Origin: Fimbriimonadaceae bacterium
GTDB taxonomy: Bacteria > Armatimonadota > Fimbriimonadia > Fimbriimonadales > Fimbriimonadaceae
Length of the DNA stretch: 64,000 bases
NCBI GenBank assembly: GCA_019454145.1
Contig: CP075366.1
Coordinates: 847,564 to 911,563, forward strand
Reading direction: 5' to 3'
Shown here: in pieces, positions 16,997 to 25,157 of the stretch
Numbering within the stretch: position 1 is the first letter of the stretch
Layout: every line of letters starts with the position of its first letter
Notes under the pieces: model-generated
Seen by the model: the letters and a program-made list of their open reading frames with translations, nothing else
What the model was told of the DNA's origin: nothing
The model's database searches: none
Program-made: the position numbers and the translations under genes

Positions 16997-17767
16997 ATGA
17001 GCCGTGCCATGAGAATCTTGATTACCAACGACGACGGAATCCACGCCGAAGGCCTTAAGGTTCTCACCCGAGTCGCCAAAAACTTTGGCGATGTTGTGGT
17101 CGTTGCACCAGACTACGAAAAGAGCGCTTGCGGTCACGGAATGACTCTGCACGACCCGCTTCGTGTTAAAGAAACCACTCTTGAAGACTGCCCCGCTTAC
17201 ATGGTCAACGGCTTACCTGTTGACTGCGTGAACGTTGGCCTCACCGTTGCCTACCCCGATGGCTGTGATCTGGTTCTCAGCGGTATCAATAACGGCCCGA
17301 ATCTGGGATTCGATGTCACTTACTCCGGCACAGTGGCTGGGGCAATGGAAGGCGCAATCAATGGCATTCGATCCATCGCGGTGAGCATGGCGTTTTTTGT
17401 GGGCGGTGCCCCACTCCATTACGAAACTGGGGAGTGGTGGCTACGGGAAAACCTGGGCAAACTGTTAGAGCTTCCGCACAAGCCGCTGACTTTTCTCAAT
17501 GTGAATGTTCCCGCCATCGCTAAAGAAGAAATTGAAGGGATGAAGGTGGTCGGCATGGGCAAGCGCGTTTACGAAGACCGCGTCGAACGCCGCGACGACC
17601 CTTGGGGCCGCCCTTATTACTGGCAAGGCGGAGTCGTGATCATGCGGCCCGATGAAGCCAATTCCGACGTCTGGGCCGTGAGCAACCGATTTGTTGCCGT
17701 CACGCCGATCAGTTTGGATTGGACAGATCACGCTCAGATAAACGAACTTCAAACTATGCTCAAATGA
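16997..17767 (+). CDS. surE: 5'/3'-nucleotidase SurE
   Basis: Metal-dependent survival protein SurE, which dephosphorylates nucleoside monophosphates and short polyphosphates. The protein has the typical length (256 aa) and the invariant motifs: ILITNDDGIHAEGL with the metal-binding Asp pair near the N-terminus, VVVAPDYEKSACGHG, and SGINNGPNLGFDVTYSGTV with the Asn-Gly and Ser ligands. Most SurE proteins begin at MRILITNDDG, so the second ATG at 17009 may be the true start; the first ATG at 16997 adds four residues. The stop overlaps the ferredoxin start by 4 nt (ATGA). Confidence 0.93.
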   Translation: MSRAMRILITNDDGIHAEGLKVLTRVAKNFGDVVVVAPDYEKSACGHGMTLHDPLRVKETTLEDCPAYMVNGLPVDCVNVGLTVAYPDGCDLVLSGINNGPNLGFDVTYSGTVAGAMEGAINGIRSIAVSMAFFVGGAPLHYETGEWWLRENLGKLLELPHKPLTFLNVNVPAIAKEEIEGMKVVGMGKRVYEDRVERRDDPWGRPYYWQGGVVIMRPDEANSDVWAVSNRFVAVTPISLDWTDHAQINELQTMLK

Positions 17768-18021
17768 TCGAATTCTGCGGAGAAAATTACGAATCTAAGC
17801 CTAGTGAAACAGTGCTCGAGACCCTGCTCCGCCACAAAGTTCAGGTCGGATACTCATGCATGCAGGGCGATTGCCTTTCATGCGTATTGCGGTGCGTGGA
17901 AGGTACGCCGACTGCCGAATCGCAAGAAGGCTTAACGCGGCGGATGCAACGTACGGGACACTTTAAAGCCTGTGTTTGCCCTGCGGAGTTGGTTCAGGTC
18001 GTCACCCGGGCGGGCGGCTAG
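17764..18021 (+). CDS. plant-type [2Fe-2S] ferredoxin
   Basis: An 85-aa ferredoxin. Cys32, Cys37 and Cys40 (SCMQGDCLSC, the C-x4-C-x2-C motif) plus Cys70 (FKACVCP) make the plant-type [2Fe-2S] site. The start at 17764 overlaps the surE stop as ATGA; a longer reading upstream would sit inside surE and is rejected. Such small ferredoxins pass electrons to oxygenases or assembly enzymes. The coupling with surE (a nucleotidase) and the HD hydrolase 19 nt downstream has no obvious redox logic, and the electron partner is unknown. Confidence 0.85.
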   Translation: MIEFCGENYESKPSETVLETLLRHKVQVGYSCMQGDCLSCVLRCVEGTPTAESQEGLTRRMQRTGHFKACVCPAELVQVVTRAGG

Positions 18022-18040
18022 CAAAAGCTACACTCAGTTC

Positions 18041-18616
18041 ATGCTCGACCAACAAATCACCTTCCTCACCGAAACCGATAAGCTCAAAAGCGTCGAGCGG
18101 AAAACTTCCCCCATCGGGCTTAAGCGCAAAGAAAACTCCGCCGAACACTCCTGGCAAGTCATTCTAGCGGCGATGATTCTCGCCGGACACTCTAAGGAAC
18201 CAATTATTCTCCTGCGCGTGATCCAAATGCTGGCGATCCACGACATCGTGGAAATTGATACGGGCGACGTGTTCCACTACGCTAAGCAAGATGTCTCCGA
18301 TTTGGAAGCCCAGGAACAATTGGCGGCGAATCGCATCTATGGGCTTCTTCCAGCGCACCAAGCCCAAGAACTAGAATTGCTACGCCAAGAGTTTGAAGCG
18401 CGCGAAACGCCCGAATCCAAGTTTGCCCACTCGGTGGATCGGCTGATGGCTTTTATCATGAATGCCAATAATGAAGGCGGAACCTGGCGGGAATTCAACC
18501 TCACACGCGAGCAAGTATTGGATAAGAACTCCCACGTCGCAGAGGGTGCGCCGACGCTATATTCTTATATCGAATCCATTACCGCTCAGGCGGTTGAACA
18601 ACGATTTTTGAAGTAA
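18041..18616 (+). CDS. HD-domain hydrolase (YfbR/HDDC2-like)
   Basis: A 192-aa protein of the HD_3 group typified by the 5'-deoxyribonucleotidase YfbR. The metal ligands are visible: His in KENSAEHSWQVIL, the His-Asp pair in QMLAIHDIVEIDTGD, and a distal Asp in FAHSVDRLMAFI. These proteins dephosphorylate deoxynucleoside monophosphates. The ATG at 18041 is chosen because TACACT lies 6 nt upstream and the protein then begins LDQQITFLTETDKLK as in relatives; a longer frame from 17972 would overlap the ferredoxin gene. Nearness to surE, another nucleotidase, suggests a shared role in nucleotide turnover. Confidence 0.82.
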   Translation: MLDQQITFLTETDKLKSVERKTSPIGLKRKENSAEHSWQVILAAMILAGHSKEPIILLRVIQMLAIHDIVEIDTGDVFHYAKQDVSDLEAQEQLAANRIYGLLPAHQAQELELLRQEFEARETPESKFAHSVDRLMAFIMNANNEGGTWREFNLTREQVLDKNSHVAEGAPTLYSYIESITAQAVEQRFLK

Positions 18617-18648
18617 TGCTAAGTCCCTGCCTCATGTAGAATGCGCGC

Positions 18649-20850
18649 ATGCGCCGCGCGGTTTTGTTTACTGCCCTCATCACTTGTTCGTTGGGTTGGG
18701 CACAGCTCACTCCCTACAAACCAACACCAGATGAACTCCGGGAAAACTACCGCCGCGCTGATTCGGTAGGCAACCAAGCCGCGGGACAAGTGCTCAACCT
18801 CAATGTGAGTTTTATTTGGATTGGGAATGAAGCAGTGGCTTTCCGAAAACAGACCGCAGTCGGAGTCCATGAATTCGTCAAAGTGCTGGTTAAGTCACCT
18901 AAAGAATCACCTCTTTTTGACCACATGAAGCTCGCAAAAGCATTATCTGATCTGACAAAAACTGACATCAAAGCCGACCGCTTACCCATCAATCTAACGC
19001 TCGCAACGAATGAAATCGTTCGTTTTAGCCATAGCCAAAAATCGTACGACTGGAATCTGAAAACCGAGACACTCGCCGAAACACCGACTCCTGAAAGGCC
19101 AAACAATCCGCGTTTCGGCGGCAATGTATCGCCAGATCGAAAGTGGGTTGCTCGTATTCAAGAAGGCAAACTCGAAATCCGCCAGGCCAATGAAAATGCC
19201 GCTTGGATACCGATTGGGAAGGCTACGAATTTAGTACGCATCAATTGGTCGCCTGATTCTAAGTACATTCTTGTTCAATCCCAAATTCCTGGTGACCGAA
19301 AGCAAGTTTCTACGCTCAACTCAACGATCAAAGATGCCACCCGTGCAGAGCTAAAAACCAGGCTATACGACCAGCCAGGCGACAAGCTGGATATGAGCGA
19401 AATCTATTCAATCAATGTCGAAAAACAGACCGAAACAAAGATTGATATTGATCCAATCATCTGCGGTGGGCATCCGTGGTCATCACCGCCAAATATCGTG
19501 TGGTGGCAGCCCAAGGGACAATCTACGCCAACTGCACTCATAGATTTCAGTATTAGAGGGTTCCAGGAGCACAAGGTTCTTGAAATCAATCCTGCAACTG
19601 CGGAGGTAATGACCTGGGTTGATGAAGTGTCGCCAACGTTTATTCATCTCAGTCAGTTGTTCTGGCAAAAACTGCCAACAACTCGGGGGCTGGTCTGGCG
19701 ATCGGAGCGCACAGGTTGGGCGAATCTCTACCTATACACCGGCCCAGGGGCTTTCAAGCCGATTACAAACAAAAACTTCGTAGTACGCACGGTTCAAGAC
19801 CTCACGGACAAGCAGGTTATTTTCTCTGCTAACCATTTAGAATCCGGCGATCCCTACTTTATTCATTACTACAAATCTAATCTTGATGGTACAGGCTTTA
19901 CAAAGTTAACCGAAGCAACTGCCACTCACGCTGCAAGTTGGTCACCCGATAATCAGTACTTCGTTGATACATATAGTACGGTTGTGAACGCGCCGATTTC
20001 GGAACTCCGAGACATAAACGGCAAAAAGCTAGCAACACTTGTAACGAGCGATGCATCACCGGTTCGTAAGGCTGGAATCACTGGCCCGGTTGAGTTTGTT
20101 GCTAAGGGTCGCGATGGTAAGACCGATATCTACGGCCTGATTACCTTCCCTACTCACTTCGACAAAACCAAATCTTATCCAGTCGTTGAAGATATTTACG
20201 CTGGGCCACACGATTCCTTTGTGCCAAAGTCGTTCCGACCCGTATTTTGGTATCAACGCCTAGCCGAACTTGGGTTCATCGTTGTTCAAGTAGATGGCAT
20301 GGGAACCGCTAACCGAGGCAAGGCATTCCATGATGTCTGTTGGAAGAACATCGCCGATGCCGGATTTCCCGACCGCATTGCCTGGATGAAAGCAGCGGCA
20401 GAAAAGTATCCACAAATGAATTTATCCAAAGTCGGCATATATGGCACTAGCGCGGGCGGTCAGAACTCGACCGGTGCTCTTCTCTTCCATCCAGAGTTTT
20501 ACAAAGTCGCCGTGAGTTCTTGCGGTTGCCACGATAATCGGATGGACAAGTTCTGGTGGAACGAACAGTGGATGGGCTACCCAGTGGGAGATCATTACGA
20601 TCACCAATCCAATATCACCAACGCAGCAAAACTGAAAGGCGACCTCCTGCTCATGGTCGGCGAAGTGGACACCAACGTGCCGCCAGAGTCCACTTTCCGG
20701 CTCGCCGATGCCCTCATTAAAGCAGGCAAAGAATTTGATTTCGTTTACTTGCCCGGAACAGATCACACCTCGGGTGGAGCGTTCGGTGAACATAAACGGC
20801 GAGATTTCTTTGTCAAACATTTGCTGGGAGTTGATCCGCCGCGCTGGTAG
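18649..20850 (+). CDS. S9 family peptidase (dipeptidyl-peptidase IV-like)
   Basis: A 733-aa secreted serine peptidase. A signal peptide (about residues 1-18, MRRAVLFTALITCSLGWA) precedes a DPP-IV-type beta-propeller (about 60-470, with repeated SPDxKYILVQS and WSPDNQYFVDTYS blades). The C-terminal alpha/beta-hydrolase domain carries the nucleophile in IYGTSAGGQNS (about residue 600), Asp in MVGEVDTNVPPE and His in LPGTDHTSGG. It cleaves dipeptides or short peptides from N-termini in the periplasm or outside. TAGAAT lies 6 nt before the ATG. Confidence 0.9.
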   Translation: MRRAVLFTALITCSLGWAQLTPYKPTPDELRENYRRADSVGNQAAGQVLNLNVSFIWIGNEAVAFRKQTAVGVHEFVKVLVKSPKESPLFDHMKLAKALSDLTKTDIKADRLPINLTLATNEIVRFSHSQKSYDWNLKTETLAETPTPERPNNPRFGGNVSPDRKWVARIQEGKLEIRQANENAAWIPIGKATNLVRINWSPDSKYILVQSQIPGDRKQVSTLNSTIKDATRAELKTRLYDQPGDKLDMSEIYSINVEKQTETKIDIDPIICGGHPWSSPPNIVWWQPKGQSTPTALIDFSIRGFQEHKVLEINPATAEVMTWVDEVSPTFIHLSQLFWQKLPTTRGLVWRSERTGWANLYLYTGPGAFKPITNKNFVVRTVQDLTDKQVIFSANHLESGDPYFIHYYKSNLDGTGFTKLTEATATHAASWSPDNQYFVDTYSTVVNAPISELRDINGKKLATLVTSDASPVRKAGITGPVEFVAKGRDGKTDIYGLITFPTHFDKTKSYPVVEDIYAGPHDSFVPKSFRPVFWYQRLAELGFIVVQVDGMGTANRGKAFHDVCWKNIADAGFPDRIAWMKAAAEKYPQMNLSKVGIYGTSAGGQNSTGALLFHPEFYKVAVSSCGCHDNRMDKFWWNEQWMGYPVGDHYDHQSNITNAAKLKGDLLLMVGEVDTNVPPESTFRLADALIKAGKEFDFVYLPGTDHTSGGAFGEHKRRDFFVKHLLGVDPPRW

Positions 20851-20860
20851 TAATGATACT

Positions 20861-20888
20861 TTGAACTTTTAAGCATCGTTGTTACACT
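20861..20888 (+). promoter_or_regulatory. promoter of the DUF2330 gene
   Basis: A -35 TTGAAC (20861-20866) and a -10 TACACT (20883-20888) are separated by 16 nt. The -10 ends 8 nt before the ATG at 20897, so transcription would start at or next to the start codon. Confidence 0.6.
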
Positions 20889-20896
20889 AAGTCACT

Positions 20897-21865
20897 ATGA
20901 GAAACTGGGTTATCGTTCCACTCCTAGCAGTTCCGGCACTCTCTCAGCCTTGTTGCGGGATTTCTTCTGCGGGTGAGAAAGTCCTCTTTGGACAGCAGGA
21001 AAACATTATCGTCTGGAACCCGACAACCAAAACCGAATACTTTATCCGTAATGCGCGGTTTAGCACGGAGAGCAAAGAGTTCTCTTTTGTCGCGCCAACG
21101 CCAACCGAACCAACAATGAGTAAATCAAGCTCTGAGGCGTTTCGCTTCCTACAAAGCAAACAACCCCGCACTGATACCAAAGGAATGGATGCTGCCGCAG
21201 GTACTGCTAGCTCCCCGGCGGCAAACGTAGAAATCATCAGCGAAACCGAAGTTGCAGGTTATAAGGCAACAGTCATCAAAGCTGGAGATTCCAAAGCATT
21301 TACCGATTGGCTGAATGCAAACGATTACTCAACGACTCCCTCAACCCAAAAGTGGGCAGATACCTATATTAAAAAAGGCTGGTATCTCACCGCATTCAAG
21401 GTGATCAACAAAGATGAAGCCGCAGAAACTGGCATTATCTGCATGAAGTTTAAGGCGGAAAAGCCGTTCAACCCCTACTACGTTCCTGACGATAATATTG
21501 ACGTTGGTCAGGGCCTGCAACTCTATTTTATTACCGATGGCAAAGTTGACGGACATATCGGCGAGGATGCGGGCAAATCTTGGAGAAAAGCATCGTGGAC
21601 AAATTCGATGACTCACGATGACATGACCACTTTGGCAGAACATCTAGAAATTCCCGCCGGTGATATTCCTTTCACAGGAACAGTTATGGCTTTTACCGAT
21701 TACAGCTTTCCAAAAACTGGTCAGGATGACATCTTCTTTACACCCGTGCCAGGCACCACTGCAAAAGAACAGAAGCAAAAGGCTGTTATGCTCGGAACCG
21801 CAGCCGGAGCCGGTATCGGGATCGCAGTTGCGCTTCTCTATTCAAAAAGGCGCAAGATTCTGTGA
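20897..21865 (+). CDS. DUF2330 domain-containing surface protein
   Basis: A 322-aa exported protein. A signal peptide is followed at once by CCGISSAGEKVLFGQQENII and a stretch FSFVAPTPTEPTM, both typical of DUF2330 proteins (a Cys near the mature N-terminus, then a xxQxxI strand and a P-x-P loop). The body is beta-rich. The C-terminus has a Gly/Ala-rich transmembrane helix (about residues 296-314) and a short basic tail KRRK, suggesting anchoring with the domain outside. Function of the family is unknown. It has its own promoter and its likely partner is the DinB-like gene 37 nt downstream. Confidence 0.75.
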   Translation: MRNWVIVPLLAVPALSQPCCGISSAGEKVLFGQQENIIVWNPTTKTEYFIRNARFSTESKEFSFVAPTPTEPTMSKSSSEAFRFLQSKQPRTDTKGMDAAAGTASSPAANVEIISETEVAGYKATVIKAGDSKAFTDWLNANDYSTTPSTQKWADTYIKKGWYLTAFKVINKDEAAETGIICMKFKAEKPFNPYYVPDDNIDVGQGLQLYFITDGKVDGHIGEDAGKSWRKASWTNSMTHDDMTTLAEHLEIPAGDIPFTGTVMAFTDYSFPKTGQDDIFFTPVPGTTAKEQKQKAVMLGTAAGAGIGIAVALLYSKRRKIL

Positions 21866-21902
21866 AACCAAAGGCGCAAAAATAAAAGTATTCTTATTCA
21901 GC

Positions 21903-22373
21903 ATGTCTGAACTCAAAGAATTCATCAGCGAGAAAATCGCCCAAGCCTCTGGCTTTTATGTGAACGACATTGAAGCCCTTGAACACGAGACTCTAGATAA
22001 GTCGCCGGGCGGAAAGGCGCGATCAGGCTACGATTTCACCCACGAAGTCATCGTCGTCAACAACCGAATTGCAACCCAGCTACGAGGCGAAGACCCGGGT
22101 GCGTGGCCTTTTGAAGATGGATGGGCAGTCTGCCCAGATTCTGACCGCAACAAAGAAACCGCTATCGCGCAAATAAAATCTTCTACACAGGCGATTCTGG
22201 ATGCTCTCAAAAACGTTCCAAGCGAAAAGTTCAACGAGAAATTTAAGATCGGAGAGCGTGAAACCACGTTCTCGTCAATGGCTAATCTTGCCGGCGTGCA
22301 CATGATGTACCACGCAGCCCAGCTCAATTATCTTCAAGCCATGCAAGGCGATGAAGAAGTGCACTGGAGCTAA
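21903..22373 (+). CDS. DinB-like protein (first of three in the window)
   Basis: A 156-aa four-helix-bundle protein of the DinB/YfiT superfamily. The metal-site histidines are placed as expected: His in GYDFTHEVIVVNN (about residue 46) and two in GVHMMYHAAQLNYLQ near the C-terminus. Relatives are thiol transferases using bacillithiol or mycothiol, or have unknown activity. The start at 21903 is preferred because TATTCT sits 8 nt upstream; the frame extends further upstream into the DUF2330 gene without support. The C-terminal YHxxQxNYxQ segment is shared with the DinB-like protein at 51385. Confidence 0.7.
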   Translation: MSELKEFISEKIAQASGFYVNDIEALEHETLDKSPGGKARSGYDFTHEVIVVNNRIATQLRGEDPGAWPFEDGWAVCPDSDRNKETAIAQIKSSTQAILDALKNVPSEKFNEKFKIGERETTFSSMANLAGVHMMYHAAQLNYLQAMQGDEEVHWS

Positions 22374-22386
22374 ATTCAGTATCTTT

Positions 22387-22420
22387 GGAACAGGTTGTTC
22401 GCTTTATAACAGCCTGTTCC
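22387..22420 (+). other. hairpin after the DinB-like gene
   Basis: Arms GGAACAGG (22387-22394) and CCTGTTCC (22413-22420) pair perfectly, and the inner bases extend the stem to about 13 bp with a loop around 22400-22407. There is no U-run after it, so it is not a standard terminator. A second, purely AT-rich inverted repeat follows at 22439-22462 (ATTAAGAA/TTCTTAAT). Both lie in the 217-nt gap before the Ig-like lipoprotein gene and may insulate it or regulate it. Confidence 0.5.
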
Positions 22421-22507
22421 CGAAAGATCGTTGATTTTATTAAGAAGCTGTTTTTTCTTAATAGTAATTGCCAATCTAAATTCATTTTCTCCCACAGCAC
22501 CCATACA

Positions 22508-22531
22508 GAATGCCCGTAAAATTACTATAAT
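22508..22531 (+). promoter_or_regulatory. promoter of the Ig-like lipoprotein gene
   Basis: A perfect -10 TATAAT lies at 22526-22531, with a weak -35 (CATACA, about 18 nt upstream). It is followed by a leader of about 55 nt that contains a small hairpin (CGGTC-GTTA-GACCG) and an AGAGGA box before the ATG at 22591. This is one of the few genes here with a conventional leader. Confidence 0.55.
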
Positions 22532-22590
22532 AGAGGAGAGGCACGTCGGTCGTTAGACCGCTCGGTTGTGTCCAGAGGAACAAACATTCA

Positions 22591-24411
22591 ATGCAAAAAC
22601 TTGCCAATTACCTGCTTTTAGGAGCGGCGGCTGCGGTTTTAACGGGTTGTGGAGGATCTGGCGGTTCGTCAGCATTTTCACAGACTCGTATTGTCGCAGG
22701 CTACGTTTACGTAGAGAACAACAACGGCATCGATGCTGGCCCTAGCGTCATCGTTGCTCCAACTTCAACTGCTCCAGATGGCTATTTCAAGCCAACGGAT
22801 GGATCGCTCACTCTGTCAGTAACTAACGGTGACATCACGCGTTCGCCAGATTCAACCACATTTGATCTTTCGGTTTCTAACGAAATCATCGCATCTGTTG
22901 AATCTAACGATCAAAATCCTTCGTTCGATGTCGCTGGCTCTGGTTTTGAACTTGATGGACAAAGCAAAGGCAATCTTGGCTCTACAAACCACTCTCTTGG
23001 ACTTCCAGCTACAAATGGCACAGTTCTTGGCTTGACTGTCAACGCCCCAGGCGTTTATACACCGGGTGCAATCGCAGCAATCCGAGTGGCAGTTCGAGAT
23101 AACGGCTCCGGCAACGGAATCTTCGGTGCACCTGAAGACATCCTGACCGACGGTCTGATTTCTGGAAACACTTATTCGCTCGCTGTTGTTGGCCTAGATG
23201 CCAACGGCGTTGTCGTTACAGGCGCAACTCCAAACGTTGTTTCCGATAACGCAGCGGTTGTTGTTGGCGGTTCAACCCTGCTCACCCCTGCTACCGGAAC
23301 TGGTGCAGCGGCTGGTGCGGTCAATATCACATCCGATTTCGGTGGTGATGTGAGCCACAACATTCTTTCCGACTTCAACTACGGAACGATCACTTCTGTC
23401 AGCCTTGCTCCTTCTGGCCCAACCAGTCTTCTTTGGAACACTGGCGTAGCAGTTCCGGCAACGATCAACTACACGGCTACCGTTACCAATGAATTTGGTG
23501 CTCCAGTTCCTGGCGCAACCGTTAACTTCACTGGCAACAAGCTCATTTCAAACGTGTGGGATACGACCACTGGCGGTACTGCATTTGCACCAGCAAGTGA
23601 CACCACTGGCAACAACGGTCAAGTGGCGACCGTTCTTTCAGCTCCAACTTCAGTCAACGGCGTTCTCACCGGTTCTGATAAGAATCCTAAGGGCGCTGGC
23701 ACTCTGACCGCAACTTCTGGCTCGGCAAGCGGTAACGCTTCCATCAATGTCACTCGACCACTTGCATCGGTTGCAATCACCGGTCCAAGCCGACTCGACG
23801 TTGGTACTTCTAGTAGCACCGTTGTTGGTTCTGGTCAGCGATACGTCATCACTGGCGGACTCGACGTTGACAACGATGCAGTTGCCGCTCCAACTGGCGC
23901 GACAACCTGGTCAGTCAGCAACGTTGCTGGTGTGGGCAACATCGGCGACTTGGATGATGCTTCGGCTCAATCCACATCAGTCTCTACGATCAATGCTGGT
24001 ACTGGTCAAGTCACCGCAGGTGCTGTTCCTGGACAAGCTCAAGTGAGCGTGACCGTTGGCGGAACTCCTTCCAACGTCATCACCACTAACGTCTTTGGTG
24101 CTCCAACCAAGATCGTGTACACCCCTGCAACCGCAATTAACGGTTACACCGGTGCTCAAATCGGTGCTCAGTTCAACCTCATGGACAACTGGGGCCACAT
24201 CATCCCAACTGGCGAATACTCATTCACCAAGGTTGGAACCGCTGACTCCCTCTCGGGTGCTCAGTTCATCGACCAAGGCGGTCGGTTCTTCGACATCATC
24301 CCAGGCTCAAGCACGGGAACGTTCACTATCACAGTAACCGGTACATGGACTGGTGCTCAAGGCGGTAGTGCTTCGATCGGTAAGACCCGAACGACTGACA
24401 TCAACCCTTAA
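22591..24411 (+). CDS. large secreted lipoprotein with Ig-like repeats
   Basis: A 606-aa lipoprotein: signal with lipobox LTGC (Cys20), a Gly/Ser linker, then a body rich in Val, Thr, Ala, Gly and Asn. It is built from bacterial Ig-like (Big) beta-sandwiches, for example VTVTNEFGAPVPGATVNFTG in outline near residue 295 and repeated VAITGPSRLDVGTS and VSVTVGGTPSN strands. No catalytic motif or Cys beyond the lipid anchor is present. Codon choice is unusually uniform, with many CCA, GTT, GGC and AAC. It has a perfect -10 and a strong terminator. I infer an abundant surface or S-layer-like structural protein; an adhesin is the alternative. Confidence 0.72.
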   Translation: MQKLANYLLLGAAAAVLTGCGGSGGSSAFSQTRIVAGYVYVENNNGIDAGPSVIVAPTSTAPDGYFKPTDGSLTLSVTNGDITRSPDSTTFDLSVSNEIIASVESNDQNPSFDVAGSGFELDGQSKGNLGSTNHSLGLPATNGTVLGLTVNAPGVYTPGAIAAIRVAVRDNGSGNGIFGAPEDILTDGLISGNTYSLAVVGLDANGVVVTGATPNVVSDNAAVVVGGSTLLTPATGTGAAAGAVNITSDFGGDVSHNILSDFNYGTITSVSLAPSGPTSLLWNTGVAVPATINYTATVTNEFGAPVPGATVNFTGNKLISNVWDTTTGGTAFAPASDTTGNNGQVATVLSAPTSVNGVLTGSDKNPKGAGTLTATSGSASGNASINVTRPLASVAITGPSRLDVGTSSSTVVGSGQRYVITGGLDVDNDAVAAPTGATTWSVSNVAGVGNIGDLDDASAQSTSVSTINAGTGQVTAGAVPGQAQVSVTVGGTPSNVITTNVFGAPTKIVYTPATAINGYTGAQIGAQFNLMDNWGHIIPTGEYSFTKVGTADSLSGAQFIDQGGRFFDIIPGSSTGTFTITVTGTWTGAQGGSASIGKTRTTDINP

Positions 24412-24430
24412 TCTAATCGGTTGACCAACA

Positions 24431-24472
24431 GAAACGGGGTGCATTCACTATATGCACCCCGTTTCGTTTTTT
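24431..24472 (+). terminator. strong intrinsic terminator of the lipoprotein gene
   Basis: A perfect 14-bp stem runs from 24431-24444 to 24452-24465, with a 7-nt loop and a G+C-rich core (CGGGGTGC/GCACCCCG). It is followed by GTTTTTTAT on the plus strand. It lies 19 nt after the stop codon and separates the gene from the convergent DinB-like gene. Confidence 0.93.
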
Positions 24473-24483
24473 ATCTGAGTCGT

Positions 24484-25026
24484 TTATTGCTTGACTATCT
24501 TTGCTCGTTCTTCAATCTGCCGAACGTGCCGCTCTGTGTGGGCCACGCCGACAGTTAAGCCGTCTGTTACGTTCATTTTCATAAATCCAATAAATGGATT
24601 ATTAAATTTGGCTCGATTAATATCCTTTCCTTCTGCCTCTTGAGCAACCGCAATCAAGTCGCGGGTGATTTTAATCCAGCGATCTACCACCTCATGCGTG
24701 AATTCTTTAGCCTCTGGAATCATCTGCTTAGGTGCTGGCGCGTTCCCTTCTGGGCCAGCTATCTTGGCAAGAGTTCGTCCCCAGAATCCAGTTTTGGGCG
24801 TATTTCCCGAATCACTTGGTGCCGAGGCTAAGGCTTGTCGCATTACTTTAATGTAGGGTTCATTAGCGATGTTCATGTGCTCCAGCACTCGCCCAACGCC
24901 CCACAAGCCAGAATCCAAATCTTTGCTCAACTGAGCATCTGTCATCCCTTCTGTAACTGCTTCAATACGCTTGATGTGTGATTCAAGCTTTTCAATTGAA
25001 TCCTTCAAAAATTCTGACTGTTTCAT
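24484..25026 (-). CDS. DinB-like protein (second of three)
   Basis: A 180-aa helical protein of the DinB superfamily. The first helices carry LESHIKRIEAVTEGMTDAQL and WGVGRVLEHMNIANEPYI (His near residue 50), and the C-terminal helix has VGVAHTERHVRQIEERAK with two further His. This matches the three-His layout of the family. The C-terminal motif AHxxRHxxQI is closer to the DUF664/DinB_2 type than the other two copies in the window. An AGAAGG box is 5 nt before the ATG. It is divergent from smc. Confidence 0.7.
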   Translation of the reverse strand: MKQSEFLKDSIEKLESHIKRIEAVTEGMTDAQLSKDLDSGLWGVGRVLEHMNIANEPYIKVMRQALASAPSDSGNTPKTGFWGRTLAKIAGPEGNAPAPKQMIPEAKEFTHEVVDRWIKITRDLIAVAQEAEGKDINRAKFNNPFIGFMKMNVTDGLTVGVAHTERHVRQIEERAKIVKQ

Positions 25027-25157
25027 AGTGCCCTTCTACTATTTCTACGTTACCCCCAAGGCAGTTGAGAACTACGGTGGAAAACTCCCGCAGATTCCTA
25101 CGGCGTCGGCTTATACTGCACCGTCCGAACTAATGCTCGGATTGGGCTAGCGCGCGT

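Noticed and set aside
22387-22462. Intrinsic terminator after the DinB-like gene
   Set aside because: Neither hairpin is followed by a U-run; called as hairpins only.
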